Origin: Cupriavidus sp. AU9028
Lineage (GTDB): Bacteria > Pseudomonadota > Gammaproteobacteria > Burkholderiales > Burkholderiaceae
Length of the DNA stretch: 64,000 nucleotides
NCBI RefSeq assembly: GCF_019795295.1
Contig: NZ_JAIMCG010000002.1
Span: 186,001-250,000, forward strand
Reading direction: 5' to 3'
Made by a program: the position numbers and the translations under genes. The notes beneath the pieces are model-generated. The model was not told the origin of the DNA. It made no database searches and saw only the letters and a list, made by a program, of their open reading frames with translations. Numbering within the stretch: the stretch's first letter is position 1; each line of letters opens with the position of its first letter. Below are positions 1-8,714 of the stretch, one piece after another.

Positions 1-2183
1 CGATCGGCAAGGGAGTGATCCGTCGGATCGACACCGCGACGGCGGCGCGGGTACCCGGTGTGCTGCTGATCCTGACCCACGACAATATGGACCGGCTGCA
101 GCCGGTCGGCTTCGTGCTCGCCGGCGGCCACGCCTTCCAGAGCCGCCCGCCCCTGCAATCCCGGCGCGTGGCCTACCGGGGGGAAATCGTCGCACTGGTG
201 GTGGCCGAATCTGCCGAAGCGGCGGCGCAGGCCGCCGCCGATATTCGTGTGGATGCGCTCGCCGAACCGTTCGCGGTCAACATGGATGCCGCGCTTGCGC
301 AGACCGTGGACCAGTCCAGCGCCATCCCGCTGCCCTTCACTGCCGACAAGGCCTTCGGCGATGCCGACCGGGCCCTCGCCGGCGTGGACGTCGTGGTGGA
401 GCGCGAATACCGCGTGCCGGCGCAGCATCAGAACCCGATGGAACTGCTGGCGACCGTGGCGGAGTGGACCGGCGGCGAGCTCACCGTCCATGAATCGACG
501 CAGGCGGCGGACGCCGTGCGGCATGGGCTGGCACGGCAGTTTGGCTTGGCCGCTGAACGGGTACGGGTTCTCTCCCCGTCCATCGGCGGCGGCTTCGGCC
601 AGAAGAACTCGCTGATGCCGCACACCACGCTTGCCGCCGCCGCAGCCCGCCGCCTCGGACGACCTGTCAAGCTGGTGCTGCCGCGCGCGCAGGCGTATCA
701 CAACGCCAGCTTCCGCCCGGCATCCTTGCACCGCATCCGGCTTGGTGGCAACCGCGACGGCCGCATGGTGGCAGCCATCCACGAGAGCCGCTCGCAGACG
801 TCGCGCTTCGACCTGATGCCGGCGCTGGGCACCGACATCACCGCGCGCATGTACGACCTGGCGCATTTTCGAGGCCACGAACGGCTGGTCAGGCTCGACA
901 CGCAGACGCCGGGTTTCATGCGCGCGCCCTACGAACTGGCGGCTTCCTTCGCGCTGGAAAGCGCAGTGGACGAACTGGCCACCCGACTGGCCATCGATCC
1001 CGTCGCGCTGCGTCTGCTCAACGATACACCGCGCGATCCGCTGACCGGCAAACCGTTCTCGTCGCGCCGGTTATCCGACTGCCTGCGGCGCGGCGCGCAG
1101 CGCTTCGGCTGGAGCCAGCGCAGCCTGCGTCCTGGCTCGATGCGCGCGGCGGACGGCAGCCTGGTCGGCTTCGGCGTCGCCGCTGGCGCCTACAAGGCCG
1201 CCACCGCCCCGGCGATGGCCCGGGTGCGCCTGCATGCCGATGGCACCGTGGACGCCGCGGTTGGCGTGCACGAGATGGGCCAGGGCGCGCGCACCGCCAT
1301 TGCGGTGACCATCGCCGAGGTGCTCGGTGTCGATGCTTCGCGCGTTCGCCTGACGGTTGGCGACACCAGTGCTCCGCCTCAGCACCTGACGGCAGGCTCG
1401 TGGGGGACGGCCACGGCGGTGCCGGCCGTGCAGCAGGCGGCCCTGGCCGTGCGTGCGGCGTTGTTCGAGCTGGCACGCACCACGCCCAGTTCACCCCTGC
1501 ATCGCGTACCGCCGTCCGCCATCCAGCTGGACGGCGCCGCCTTGCGCAGCGCCGGCGGGGCCACCGTGCCGATCCGCGACCTGCTCTACGACGCCCGCCA
1601 GCAATCTATCGAGCGCGAAGCGCGATGGCAGGCGCCGGGACAGCCCGCCGAGGCGATGCAACGGGCGATGCAGGGCCTGGCTGCGGCGCAGGGACCGGAG
1701 TACGCCGGCTTCGTCGCGATGTCCTATGCGGCGCAGTTCGCCGAGGTGCATGTCAATGCGAGGACTGGCCAGGTGCGCGTCGCCCGCGCGCTGGGCGTAT
1801 TCGACTGCGGCCGCGTGGTCAGCAGGCGCACTGCCCGCAGCCAGGCGCTCGGTGGACTGGTCTGGGGCATCGGCGCCGCACTCGCCGAACAGAGCGAGGT
1901 CGACCCGCGCTTCGGCGGCTTCCTGAACGCGGATATCGCCGAGTACCTGGTTCCCGTCCACGCGGACATCGGCGAGCTGGAGGTCGACTTTATCGACGAA
2001 GCCGATCCCCTGCTCAATGCGGCGGGCGTCAAGGGGCTGGGCGAGGTGGTTACCGTTGGCGCCGCGGCGGCGATCGCCAACGCCCTGTATCACGCCACCG
2101 GCCATCGCTTCACCAGCCTGCCAATTCGCATCGAGGAAGTGCGGCACGCGCTGTCGCCGGTCGGGGGGACGCCGACGACCTGA
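1..2183 (+). CDS. Molybdenum hydroxylase large subunit, PaoC/xanthine dehydrogenase family (5' end outside window)
   Basis: The reading frame is open from the first bases, so the start lies upstream and about 726 codons are visible. The protein is the molybdopterin-binding catalytic subunit of a xanthine-dehydrogenase or aldehyde-oxidoreductase type enzyme. Visible family motifs are IGGGFGQKN (nt about 582-608), the QGART-like segment HEMGQGARTA (about 1270) and the C-terminal GVKGLGE holding the catalytic glutamate (about 2026-2046). The segment after GGFGQKN resembles the periplasmic aldehyde oxidoreductase PaoC more than CO dehydrogenase. The FeS and FAD subunits would be expected upstream, outside the window. 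The substrate cannot be told from sequence. A GTG at 15 is an in-frame start but would cut into the conserved N-terminus. Confidence 0.9.
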   Translation, partial: IGKGVIRRIDTATAARVPGVLLILTHDNMDRLQPVGFVLAGGHAFQSRPPLQSRRVAYRGEIVALVVAESAEAAAQAAADIRVDALAEPFAVNMDAALAQTVDQSSAIPLPFTADKAFGDADRALAGVDVVVEREYRVPAQHQNPMELLATVAEWTGGELTVHESTQAADAVRHGLARQFGLAAERVRVLSPSIGGGFGQKNSLMPHTTLAAAAARRLGRPVKLVLPRAQAYHNASFRPASLHRIRLGGNRDGRMVAAIHESRSQTSRFDLMPALGTDITARMYDLAHFRGHERLVRLDTQTPGFMRAPYELAASFALESAVDELATRLAIDPVALRLLNDTPRDPLTGKPFSSRRLSDCLRRGAQRFGWSQRSLRPGSMRAADGSLVGFGVAAGAYKAATAPAMARVRLHADGTVDAAVGVHEMGQGARTAIAVTIAEVLGVDASRVRLTVGDTSAPPQHLTAGSWGTATAVPAVQQAALAVRAALFELARTTPSSPLHRVPPSAIQLDGAALRSAGGATVPIRDLLYDARQQSIEREARWQAPGQPAEAMQRAMQGLAAAQGPEYAGFVAMSYAAQFAEVHVNARTGQVRVARALGVFDCGRVVSRRTARSQALGGLVWGIGAALAEQSEVDPRFGGFLNADIAEYLVPVHADIGELEVDFIDEADPLLNAAGVKGLGEVVTVGAAAAIANALYHATGHRFTSLPIRIEEVRHALSPVGGTPTT

Positions 2184-2274
2184 CCCCTCCGAAGGGGGAG
2201 CCGGAGAGGAAACGATGCATGCCCGGGACTGCTACCATTGCCCACGCATCGCCACTTCCCTTCGCGCCTGCCCC

Positions 2275-3237
2275 ATGTCCCCCATCGCCCTCAGCGATCT
2301 CGAAGCGTTCGCCGCCGTTGCCCGTCATCGCAGCTTTCGCCAGGCGGCCCTGGAGCGCGGCGTGTCGCCGTCCCTGCTGAGCCAGACCGTCCGGCGCCTG
2401 GAAGACACCCTGGGCGTGCAGCTGCTGCACCGGACCACGCGCAGCGTGACGGTGACCGAGGCCGGGCAGATGCTGCTGTCCGGTATTCAACCGGCCTTCT
2501 CGGACATCCAGCGGACCCTGCAGGAGCTGGGGGCCATGCGGGGCCGGCCGGCCGGCCGTCTGCGCATCAACGCGCCGCTTCCGGTCGCCCATCTGCTGCT
2601 GGCGCCGCTGATCGCCGACTTCCTGCGTGCCCACCCGGAAGTCCAGCTCGAAATCACCAGCGACAACGCGATGGTCGACGTCATCGAGCAGGGCTTCGAT
2701 GCCGGCGTGCGCTATGGCGACGACCTGGCGCAGGACATGGTGGCGGTGCCCCTGCCGCTGCCGCGCCGGCGGGCGGTCGTGGCCGCGCCCGCGTTGCTGG
2801 CGCGCGTGGGCACGCCGGCGACACCGCACGCGCTGCGCGACCACAACCTGATCGCGCACCGCTTTCCGCGCGGCAATCTCTATCACTGGTCCTTCTGCCG
2901 AGGCGAGGAAGAACTGACGATCGTGCCCAGCGGTTCGCTGGTGGTCAACGATCCGCTGGTCGGCCTGCAGGCGGCCATCGATGGCGTCGGCTTTGCGTGG
3001 ATGTTCGAGGATTACGTGCAGCCGCACGTCGAGTCGGGTCGTCTGGTCCGGCTGTTCGACGACTGGGCGGCGCCCTTGCCCGGGCCCTCGCTCTACTTCT
3101 CCAGCCGGCGGCACGTGGCGCCGGTCCTGCGGGCCTTCATCGACTTCGTACGGTCGTGGCAACCGCCGGCCGGCCGCACCCCCGTGGCGGCAAACCTGGC
3201 AGCCCGCTCCTCGCCTGGGGAACCGGCACGGCAATAG
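2275..3237 (+). CDS. LysR family transcriptional regulator
   Basis: This is a 320-residue LysR-type regulator with an N-terminal winged helix-turn-helix (DLEAFAAVARHRSFRQAA, then SPSLLSQTVRRLE) and a periplasmic-binding-like effector domain from about residue 90. It lies just after the molybdenum hydroxylase on the same strand and may regulate it or be read with it. The start at 2275 gives the usual LysR N-terminus but has no Shine-Dalgarno. An in-frame ATG at 2215 has a strong one (GAGAGG, 2204-2209) and would add 20 residues, so the start is open. The inducer is unknown. Confidence 0.88.
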   Translation: MSPIALSDLEAFAAVARHRSFRQAALERGVSPSLLSQTVRRLEDTLGVQLLHRTTRSVTVTEAGQMLLSGIQPAFSDIQRTLQELGAMRGRPAGRLRINAPLPVAHLLLAPLIADFLRAHPEVQLEITSDNAMVDVIEQGFDAGVRYGDDLAQDMVAVPLPLPRRRAVVAAPALLARVGTPATPHALRDHNLIAHRFPRGNLYHWSFCRGEEELTIVPSGSLVVNDPLVGLQAAIDGVGFAWMFEDYVQPHVESGRLVRLFDDWAAPLPGPSLYFSSRRHVAPVLRAFIDFVRSWQPPAGRTPVAANLAARSSPGEPARQ

Positions 3238-3285
3238 CCGGCATCCGGCGCCGTCCAGGACAACGCCATGACGGCTTGCTCCGTC

Positions 3286-3318
3286 CGGAAAAAAGAAAAG
3301 GGAGCCGCGCGGGCTCCC
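3286..3318 (-). terminator. Rho-independent terminator of the HU-like gene
   Basis: On the minus strand a 7-bp stem (GGGAGCC 3300-3306 with GGCTCCC 3312-3318, 5-nt loop) is followed by a T-rich run complementary to the A-tract at 3288-3299. It sits about 60 nt past the stop of the HU-like gene. Confidence 0.8.
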
Positions 3319-3380
3319 TCTGCACTGCTCGTTTCGGCCATTGCCACCGCTGCACCAGGCAGCCGTGGCGACCGGCGTCC

Positions 3381-3860
3381 TTACAGGGCGGCGTCCTTCA
3401 GCTTCTTCAGCGGACGGACCTTGACCTTGACGCTGGCCGGCTTGGCCGGGAACCAGCGCTCTTCGCCGGTGAACGGATCCTTGCCGAAACGCTTCTTCTT
3501 CGCCGGCACTTGCTGGGCGGAGATCTTCAGCAGGCCAGGCATGGTGAACTCGCCGGCGCCCTTCTTGTGCAGCGCGCTGACGATGGTGTTCTCCAGATGC
3601 AGCAGCACCGTCTTGACAGCCTTCGGGTCCAGTTGCGTTTCAGCGACCAGATGCGCGACCAGGCTGGACTTGTTGAAGGTGTCCTTCAGCGGGCGCGGCG
3701 TCACCGCGGTCGCAGCAGTCTTCTTCGCAGCGGCCTTCACGGGAGTCTTGGCCGGAGCCTTGGTGGCGGCGGCCTTCCTGGCCGGAGCCTTGGTGGCAGG
3801 AGCCTTCTTGGCAGCAGTCTTGGTTGCGGTCTTCGCGGTCGGTTTCGCTTTGGTCGCCAT
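3381..3860 (-). CDS. HU/IHF-family DNA-binding protein with lysine/alanine/proline-rich N-terminal tail
   Basis: The protein has 159 residues. Positions 1 to about 57 are a low-complexity tail of repeated KAPA/TKAPAR/KTAAKK units, like histone H1 tails, and the rest is an HU-type fold (NKSSLVAHLVAETQ onward) ending in basic VKVKVRPLKKLKDAAL. Such tailed HU proteins are known in Burkholderiales as nucleoid-associated proteins; the tail should bind DNA without sequence specificity. The start ATG at 3860 is the natural N-terminus, because the frame runs on upstream only as a shadow of the neighbouring gene. A good -10-like TATGAT lies on the minus strand at 3934-3939. It has its own terminator, so it is monocistronic. 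Confidence 0.9.
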   Translation of the reverse strand: MATKAKPTAKTATKTAAKKAPATKAPARKAAATKAPAKTPVKAAAKKTAATAVTPRPLKDTFNKSSLVAHLVAETQLDPKAVKTVLLHLENTIVSALHKKGAGEFTMPGLLKISAQQVPAKKKRFGKDPFTGEERWFPAKPASVKVKVRPLKKLKDAAL

Positions 3861-4063
3861 ATTCGTCGGAAAGAGTTGAACGATACGACGCCGCGAGCGC
3901 GCGCTACAGCGCGTCGATCGCGGCGGCCAACGAATCATAGCGGAAAGTGGCTTATTTGCAGGGGTTTTCGTCAGTCGCGCGCAGAAAACCCGCGTAAACC
4001 CCGGACAAAACCGTGCAGAGTGTCGCGCCGCCGCGTCGCCGGTCCACGATCGGCGCAGGAACG

Positions 4064-4085
4064 GCGGGCCGGCAATGCGGCCCGC
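4064..4085. other. GC-rich stem-loop after the DUF1338 gene
   Basis: An 8-bp perfect stem (GCGGGCCG / CGGCCCGC, 6-nt loop) lies 6 nt past the stop of the minus-strand DUF1338 gene. No T-run follows, so it is at most a weak or Rho-assisted terminator. Confidence 0.35.
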
Positions 4086-4090
4086 AGCCT

Positions 4091-5110
4091 TCAGCAGGCA
4101 GCCGTCATCTTGAAGATGCCCTGTGCATTGCCGGCATCGAACGACAGGTCCAGGCCCGACTTGACGCCTTCGCCCGCGGGCATGACGTCGCGCGTGATGA
4201 ACTCGTAGAACGAGCCCGGCACGGTGCGGCGCACGGTCACTCCGCTGGCGTCGACGAACTCGCGCTCGACCGGATCGGCCTTGAACGCGGTCTGCAGCAC
4301 CCGGCCCGAGCGGGACACCTCGACGGCATCCTTGATGGGGCGGCCAAGCTCGCGCTGCGCCTGTGCCAGGGCATGGACGTCGGGCACGCGGTCGGTCGCG
4401 TGGTTGAACGCATTGCCCTCGGTGGCGATCCACGCCATCTCGGCCGACTCCTTCAGCAGCAGCTCGTAGTCGGCGAGCGCGACCGGGCCATGCTGGCGCT
4501 CGAAGCAGGCGACCAGTTGCGGCACCAGCCTGGTGGCGTCGTCCAGCGACAGATGGCCCTCGCGCTCCACCTGCGCAAGCAGGGCGACCGCGTCTTCGCT
4601 CAGCGGATCGACCGAGCTGGCGAGCACGCGGGTGACGGCCTGCTGGAATGCCGCGCTGAAGCGCTCCGGGTGCAGTTCGCTGACGAAGTACTGGGCAATA
4701 TCGTCGGGCAGGTCGACATGGGCATACGAGCGGCCGGTCATGCCGATGCGGTCCAGCGGATACTGACCATTGAGCTGGTAGCCCAGCGGAACCAGGATGC
4801 GGGTGAAGGCGATTTCGCCGGCCGGCAGCGCACCGCTCTCCCACTTCACCGTGCGTAGCGCGCCGTGGTCGAACACGACCTTGCCGCCGGCTTCGATCAC
4901 GTCGCGGGTGTACGCCATGCCGGTCGGCACGCGCTCCAGGATGCCGGCGAACAGCACCATGTTGAGCGCCTGCGCGATCTCCGCGCGGCTGACCCGTTGC
5001 GCGTCCGCCCGCAGCAGCGCCGGCGAAACATTCATCAATTGCATCAACTCGGCAGACTGTGCTTCGCCGCATGCGACATCCAGCATGCGCTTCAGATTGG
5101 TTTGGTTCAT
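4091..5110 (-). CDS. DUF1338 protein, 2-oxoadipate dioxygenase/decarboxylase-like (HglS/YdcJ family)
   Basis: This is a 339-residue cytoplasmic protein of the DUF1338 family. HglS of this family is a non-heme iron enzyme turning 2-oxoadipate into 2-hydroxyglutarate in D-lysine breakdown. The likely metal ligands are in place: His82 (FDHGALRTVKW), His237 (EGNAFNHATDR) and Glu303 (GSFYEFITR). The start at 5110 is chosen because AGGAAG lies about 12 nt upstream and the protein begins as family members do; an in-frame ATG at 5251 would run across the probable operator. It is divergent from a LysR gene, the expected regulator. The reaction is inferred from family membership; no other lysine-pathway gene is in the window. 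Confidence 0.85.
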   Translation of the reverse strand: MNQTNLKRMLDVACGEAQSAELMQLMNVSPALLRADAQRVSRAEIAQALNMVLFAGILERVPTGMAYTRDVIEAGGKVVFDHGALRTVKWESGALPAGEIAFTRILVPLGYQLNGQYPLDRIGMTGRSYAHVDLPDDIAQYFVSELHPERFSAAFQQAVTRVLASSVDPLSEDAVALLAQVEREGHLSLDDATRLVPQLVACFERQHGPVALADYELLLKESAEMAWIATEGNAFNHATDRVPDVHALAQAQRELGRPIKDAVEVSRSGRVLQTAFKADPVEREFVDASGVTVRRTVPGSFYEFITRDVMPAGEGVKSGLDLSFDAGNAQGIFKMTAAC

Positions 5111-5230
5111 CGCGATGATACTTCCTTGGTAGGGCTCTCTGGATTGGCTTGGCGCAGGGATTGCCGCCCGGGGAGGGCGAGGCGGCTGCGGCGCGGCGAC
5201 CATTGTGCGGCGCTGCGGGGCTTCATACAA

Positions 5231-5270
5231 TTGATTCCTTTGCAGGAACATCCTTCCAAAATGGAATCAA
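5231..5270. promoter_or_regulatory. Candidate LysR operator between the DUF1338 gene and lysR
   Basis: A perfect 8-bp inverted repeat (TTGATTCC 5231-5238, GGAATCAA 5263-5270) encloses two smaller dyads of the form TTCC-N5/6-GGAA (5235-5248 and 5254-5266). It lies in the 187-bp divergent intergenic region, where LysR regulators bind to control themselves and the divergent target. Confidence 0.55.
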
Positions 5271-5297
5271 CTGCTCCACCCGGCGGAGGACAAGCCG

Positions 5298-6239
5298 ATG
5301 CGTAGGGGAATCCCGAGCCTGACCGCCTTGCAAATGTTCGAGGCGGCCGCCCGGCATGGCAGCTTCACCCGCGCCGCGGACGAACTGGCGGTCACCGAGA
5401 GCGCCGTGTGCCGGCAGATTGCCGGCCTGGAGGCGCGCCTTGGCGTGCCGCTGTTCCACCGCATCCGCAAGCGGGTCGTGCTCAGCCCGGCCGGCACCGT
5501 CTATGCCGAGCAGGTGCGCCAGCGGCTGGACGAGATCGAGCAGGTGACCCTGGACGTGATGGCCCAGCGGCCGCTCGGGCGCACCATCGAACTGGCGATC
5601 GGACCGACCTTCGCCAGTCAATGGCTGGTGCCGCGGTTGCCGGGGCTGGCCCGCACGCTGCCGGACCTGACGCTGAACCTGTCGGCGCGCACCGAGCCGT
5701 TCGAGCTGGCCGATACGCCCTTCGATGCCGCGATCTACTACGGCGAAGGCGTCTGGCCCGGCACCGAGGGCGAGCGCCTGATGGAAGAAGGGCCGTCGAT
5801 ACCGGTATGCAGCCCGGCCCTGCTCGGGCGCCGCAAGCGGCTCGAGCCCAGGCAGCTGGAGGCGCTGCCGCTACTGCACCTGACCACCCGGCTGCGCGCC
5901 TGGGGCGAGTGGTTCGCCGGGGCGGGACTACGCCCTCCCCCGTTGCGCGGTCCCCGCTACGATCTCTATACGATGCTGGCGCAAGCGGCGGCGGCGGGGC
6001 TGGGCGTGGCGCTGATCCCGCGCATCCTGATCGCGGCCGATCTGCAGCAGGGACGGCTGATCGCGCCAATTCCCCCGTCTGGCGGCGCATCTTCCGGCGC
6101 GGAGGATGGCCCGCCCGCCAAGGCCTACTACTTCGTGCACCGCAAGGGCTTGCCGGCGCACGACCCGGTGCTGCAACTGCGCGACTGGCTGCGGGAATGC
6201 GCGCGGGCGGGCGACGTCGACAGCTTGGCGCGGGGGTGA
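5298..6239 (+). CDS. LysR family regulator (GcvA-like), divergent from the DUF1338 gene
   Basis: This is a 313-residue LysR regulator. The N-terminus PSLTALQMFEAAARHGSFT and SAVCRQIAGLEARLG are typical of the GcvA/AmpR branch, and the effector domain covers about residues 95-300. A small insertion (PSGGASSGAEDGPP) sits near residue 260. The start ATG has GGAGGA 8 nt upstream. By divergent position and the dyads between the genes it most likely controls the 2-oxoadipate dioxygenase-like gene. The effector is not known. Confidence 0.9.
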   Translation: MRRGIPSLTALQMFEAAARHGSFTRAADELAVTESAVCRQIAGLEARLGVPLFHRIRKRVVLSPAGTVYAEQVRQRLDEIEQVTLDVMAQRPLGRTIELAIGPTFASQWLVPRLPGLARTLPDLTLNLSARTEPFELADTPFDAAIYYGEGVWPGTEGERLMEEGPSIPVCSPALLGRRKRLEPRQLEALPLLHLTTRLRAWGEWFAGAGLRPPPLRGPRYDLYTMLAQAAAAGLGVALIPRILIAADLQQGRLIAPIPPSGGASSGAEDGPPAKAYYFVHRKGLPAHDPVLQLRDWLRECARAGDVDSLARG

Positions 6240-6256
6240 CGGGGGCTGTAGACCAA

Positions 6257-6386
6257 CCCCTCTCCCCGGCCCTCTCCCCGGCCCTCTCCCCTTGAATGGG
6301 AGAGGGGGAAAACCGTTGGTATCTTCATATACCCGCCGGCTTGCTCCCCTCTCCCGCCTCGCGAAAGAGGGGCCGGGGGAGAGGGC
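6257..6386. repeat. Two-hairpin palindromic intergenic repeat, copy 1
   Basis: The left side has three units of CCCTCTCCCC(GG), then a short TTGAAT loop and GGGAGAGGGG. After about 40 unique bases come CCCCTCTCCC, a loop, and AGGGGCCGGGGGAGAGGG. The outer arms are complementary to each other and each half forms its own hairpin. A second copy with the same architecture is at 36879-36993. It separates two convergent genes and holds no ORF of its own. Confidence 0.8.
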
Positions 6387-6423
6387 CTGCTGCGCATCGC
6401 CATCCGCGCCCCCCTTCCACGTG

Positions 6424-6963
6424 CTATGCGCGGCGCGTGTCCGGCGAACCGGCCGCCTTGGACCGTCCCGTGGGCTCGGTTCGCTCCATCTGCGCGCGAG
6501 TGTCGCGCGCCCAGCCGAGCGCGAACGCGGTTTCCGCCACCAGGAACAGCGGGCCGATCAGCAGGCCGACCAGGTCGTCGACGAAGGCCGGCTTGCGGCC
6601 CTCGTAGTAGTGGCCGACGAACTGGACGATCCAGCCGATGACGAACAGGCCGATGCCCAGCCCCAGCCATTGCCCGGTAGGCAACGCGCCGATCCAGTGC
6701 CCGGCGATCAGGAAGGCCAGCAGGATCGCCGTCATCGCCGCGCCGAACGCCACCGACAGGCGCAGGTAGAACAGGCACGACAGCAGGTACACCGCCATCG
6801 CAGGGGTCAGCACGGCGGCGTCGCCCAGCTCCCAGCGCGGCCGCGCCAGCAGCGTGGTCACCGCCAGCACGATCATCGGGATACCGATGAAATGCGTGAC
6901 GACATTGCGCCGGTCACGGTGGTAGGCGGCGTAGTTCGACAGATGCTGCGTCAGGGTCTTCAT
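6424..6963 (-). CDS. DUF962/Mpo1-like membrane protein
   Basis: This is a 179-residue integral membrane protein with about four to five hydrophobic segments. It matches the DUF962 (YGL010w/Mpo1) family, whose yeast member is an iron-dependent dioxygenase that alpha-oxidises 2-hydroxy fatty acids. Conserved histidine-containing features are NVVTHFIGIP near residue 22 and VQFVGHYYEGRKPA near residue 120. The bacterial role is not established. The start ATG at 6963 begins the typical MKTLTQHLSNYAAYHRD N-terminus. It is divergent from the Crp-like regulator at 7135. Confidence 0.85.
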   Translation of the reverse strand: MKTLTQHLSNYAAYHRDRRNVVTHFIGIPMIVLAVTTLLARPRWELGDAAVLTPAMAVYLLSCLFYLRLSVAFGAAMTAILLAFLIAGHWIGALPTGQWLGLGIGLFVIGWIVQFVGHYYEGRKPAFVDDLVGLLIGPLFLVAETAFALGWARDTRAQMERTEPTGRSKAAGSPDTRRA

Positions 6964-7047
6964 GGTGGTCTCCGGTGGCGACACACGGGTGTTTGCCCCG
7001 CTGGAATGCGATCGCCGAACTATAGTAATGTGCGCGACGGAAGCGGT

Positions 7048-7065
7048 CTGTCCACTTTTTGACAG
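7048..7065. promoter_or_regulatory. Candidate Crp-family operator (CTGTC-N8-GACAG)
   Basis: A perfect 5-bp dyad with an 8-bp spacer lies 70 bp upstream of the Crp/Fnr-type gene and about 85 bp upstream of the divergent DUF962 start. Spacing and size fit a Crp-superfamily dimer site, although the half-site differs from the Crp and Fnr consensus. Confidence 0.4.
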
Positions 7066-7134
7066 TCGCCGCGCCGGCCGGAATGGGCGCTGCCGGAGGA
7101 CCGGTAGCGCCGCCCCCTTCCGCGGAGTTGCCCG

Positions 7135-7851
7135 ATGAATTCGTCCAGCAGCGACCTGTCTCCTGCCCCCGATGCGCTGGCCCTGTCTGCCATCCGCGCG
7201 GGGGCCTGGTTTGCCGCGCTGCCGCACGCCATGCAGCAGCGCATGCTGGGCGACGCGGTGGCGCGCCGTCTGGACCCGGGAGACGTGCTGTTCCGCCGTG
7301 GGGACGCCTTCGACGGCCTGTACGCCGTCGCCGCCGGGGCCATGCTGATCCATGCGCCCGATCCTGACGGCAAGGTCGCGCTGCTCGGCCTGCTCGCCCC
7401 CGGGGCGTGGTTTGGCGAGATCTGCCTGTTCGACGGACTGTCCCGCACGCACGCGGCCAGTGCCTCGGTACACACCTCGCTGCTGCATCTGTCCCGCAGC
7501 CGGCTGGACGCCATGCTCGCCGACCATCCGCAGTGGTGGCGCGAGTTCGGCAAGCTGCTGGCCGGGAAGACGCGCGAGGCCTTCCGCTATGTCGAGGAAG
7601 CGCAGTTGCTGCCACCGATCGCACGAACCGCGCGACGGCTGGCGGCGATCGCGCGCGCCTACGGCGACGCGGTCGACACGCCGCGGCCGCGGTCGATCCA
7701 TCTGCCGCAGGAGCAGCTTGGACAAATGCTCGGATTGTCACGCCAGACCGTCAACCAGGCCCTGCGCGAGCTGGAAGCACGCGGCCTGCTGTCCCTTCGC
7801 TATGCCGATATCGAACTGCGCGATCTGCGCGCACTGGAGGAAATGCAATGA
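7135..7851 (+). CDS. Crp/Fnr family transcriptional regulator
   Basis: This 238-residue protein has a cyclic-nucleotide-binding-like beta-roll at about residues 25-140 (RLDPGDVLFRRGD, GEICLFDGLSRTHAA) and a C-terminal winged helix with the recognition helix in QMLGLSRQTVNQALRELE. No cysteine cluster for an Fnr-type FeS centre is visible, so it is not an oxygen sensor of that kind. Its last codons overlap the start of the acetyltransferase gene (ATGA), so the two are co-translated. The dyad at 7048-7065 may be its own operator. Confidence 0.9.
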   Translation: MNSSSSDLSPAPDALALSAIRAGAWFAALPHAMQQRMLGDAVARRLDPGDVLFRRGDAFDGLYAVAAGAMLIHAPDPDGKVALLGLLAPGAWFGEICLFDGLSRTHAASASVHTSLLHLSRSRLDAMLADHPQWWREFGKLLAGKTREAFRYVEEAQLLPPIARTARRLAAIARAYGDAVDTPRPRSIHLPQEQLGQMLGLSRQTVNQALRELEARGLLSLRYADIELRDLRALEEMQ

Positions 7852-8714
7852 GCCAAAACCCCCTGCACGCCACACCCGTTCTTGCGCCGGAACGGCTTGA
7901 CGCCTACCTGGACCGCCTCGGCCTGCCCGGCCGCGGCGCGCCCACGCTCGAGACGCTCGACGCGATCATCGCGGCGCAGCTGCGGCAGATACCGTTCGAG
8001 AATGTCGACCCGCTGCTGGGCTTGCCGGTTCCTATCGAGCCGGATGCGGTATTCGACAAGCTGGTGGTGCGCCGTCGCGGCGGCTACTGCTTCGAGCAGA
8101 ACACGTTGCTGGCCGCCGCGCTGGCGGCACTGGGCTTCGATGTCGCGCCGCTCGCCGCGCGCGTGCGCTGGGGACTGGATGAATCGACCCCCAGCCCGCA
8201 ATCGCACCTGCTGCTGCACGTGCGCGTGGCGCACCGCGACTACATCGCCGATGCGGGCTTTGGCGGTCCGACCCCGCCGGGTGCGCTGCCGCTGTCGGAG
8301 CCCGTCGCCGAGGGGATGCGCTATCGGCTTGCTGCTGCCCCGCTGTCGGCCGTGTCGTCCGGCAGCATGCATCTGTTCGACCTCGAATGCGAAGGTGACG
8401 GCGGCTGGTTCAAGCTGTATCGCTTCGACCTGTCCCCGCAACAGTGGATCGACTATCAGGCACGCAACTGGTACGTCAGCACGCATCCGCAGAGCATTTT
8501 CACCGGCAATCTGCTGGTCGCGCGGACCGACGGCAGCACCCGGCTGACCATGCGCAACAACGAGCTGACCGAACGCGAGCCGGATGGCACCGTGCGCAAC
8601 CGGCGGCTGGAAACGCCCCAGGCCGTCGTGGAAGTACTGCGCGAACGCTTCGGGCTTGCCCTCGATGCCGCCACCGACGAGGCGCTTGCGCGACGGCTGC
8701 AGGGGCTGATGTAG
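7848..8714 (+). CDS. nat: Arylamine N-acetyltransferase
   Basis: This is a 288-residue cytoplasmic enzyme that moves acetyl from acetyl-CoA to arylamines, hydrazines or arylhydroxylamines. The Cys-His-Asp triad is visible: Cys81 in RRGGYCFEQN, His120 in SHLLLHV and Asp135 in YIADAGFGG. Length fits the family (about 260-290). Its ATG overlaps the stop of the Crp-like gene, so it is the likely partner or target of that regulator. An inverted repeat about 8-40 nt past the stop (8722-8728 / 8749-8755) may help termination. Confidence 0.92.
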   Translation: MSQNPLHATPVLAPERLDAYLDRLGLPGRGAPTLETLDAIIAAQLRQIPFENVDPLLGLPVPIEPDAVFDKLVVRRRGGYCFEQNTLLAAALAALGFDVAPLAARVRWGLDESTPSPQSHLLLHVRVAHRDYIADAGFGGPTPPGALPLSEPVAEGMRYRLAAAPLSAVSSGSMHLFDLECEGDGGWFKLYRFDLSPQQWIDYQARNWYVSTHPQSIFTGNLLVARTDGSTRLTMRNNELTEREPDGTVRNRRLETPQAVVEVLRERFGLALDAATDEALARRLQGLM

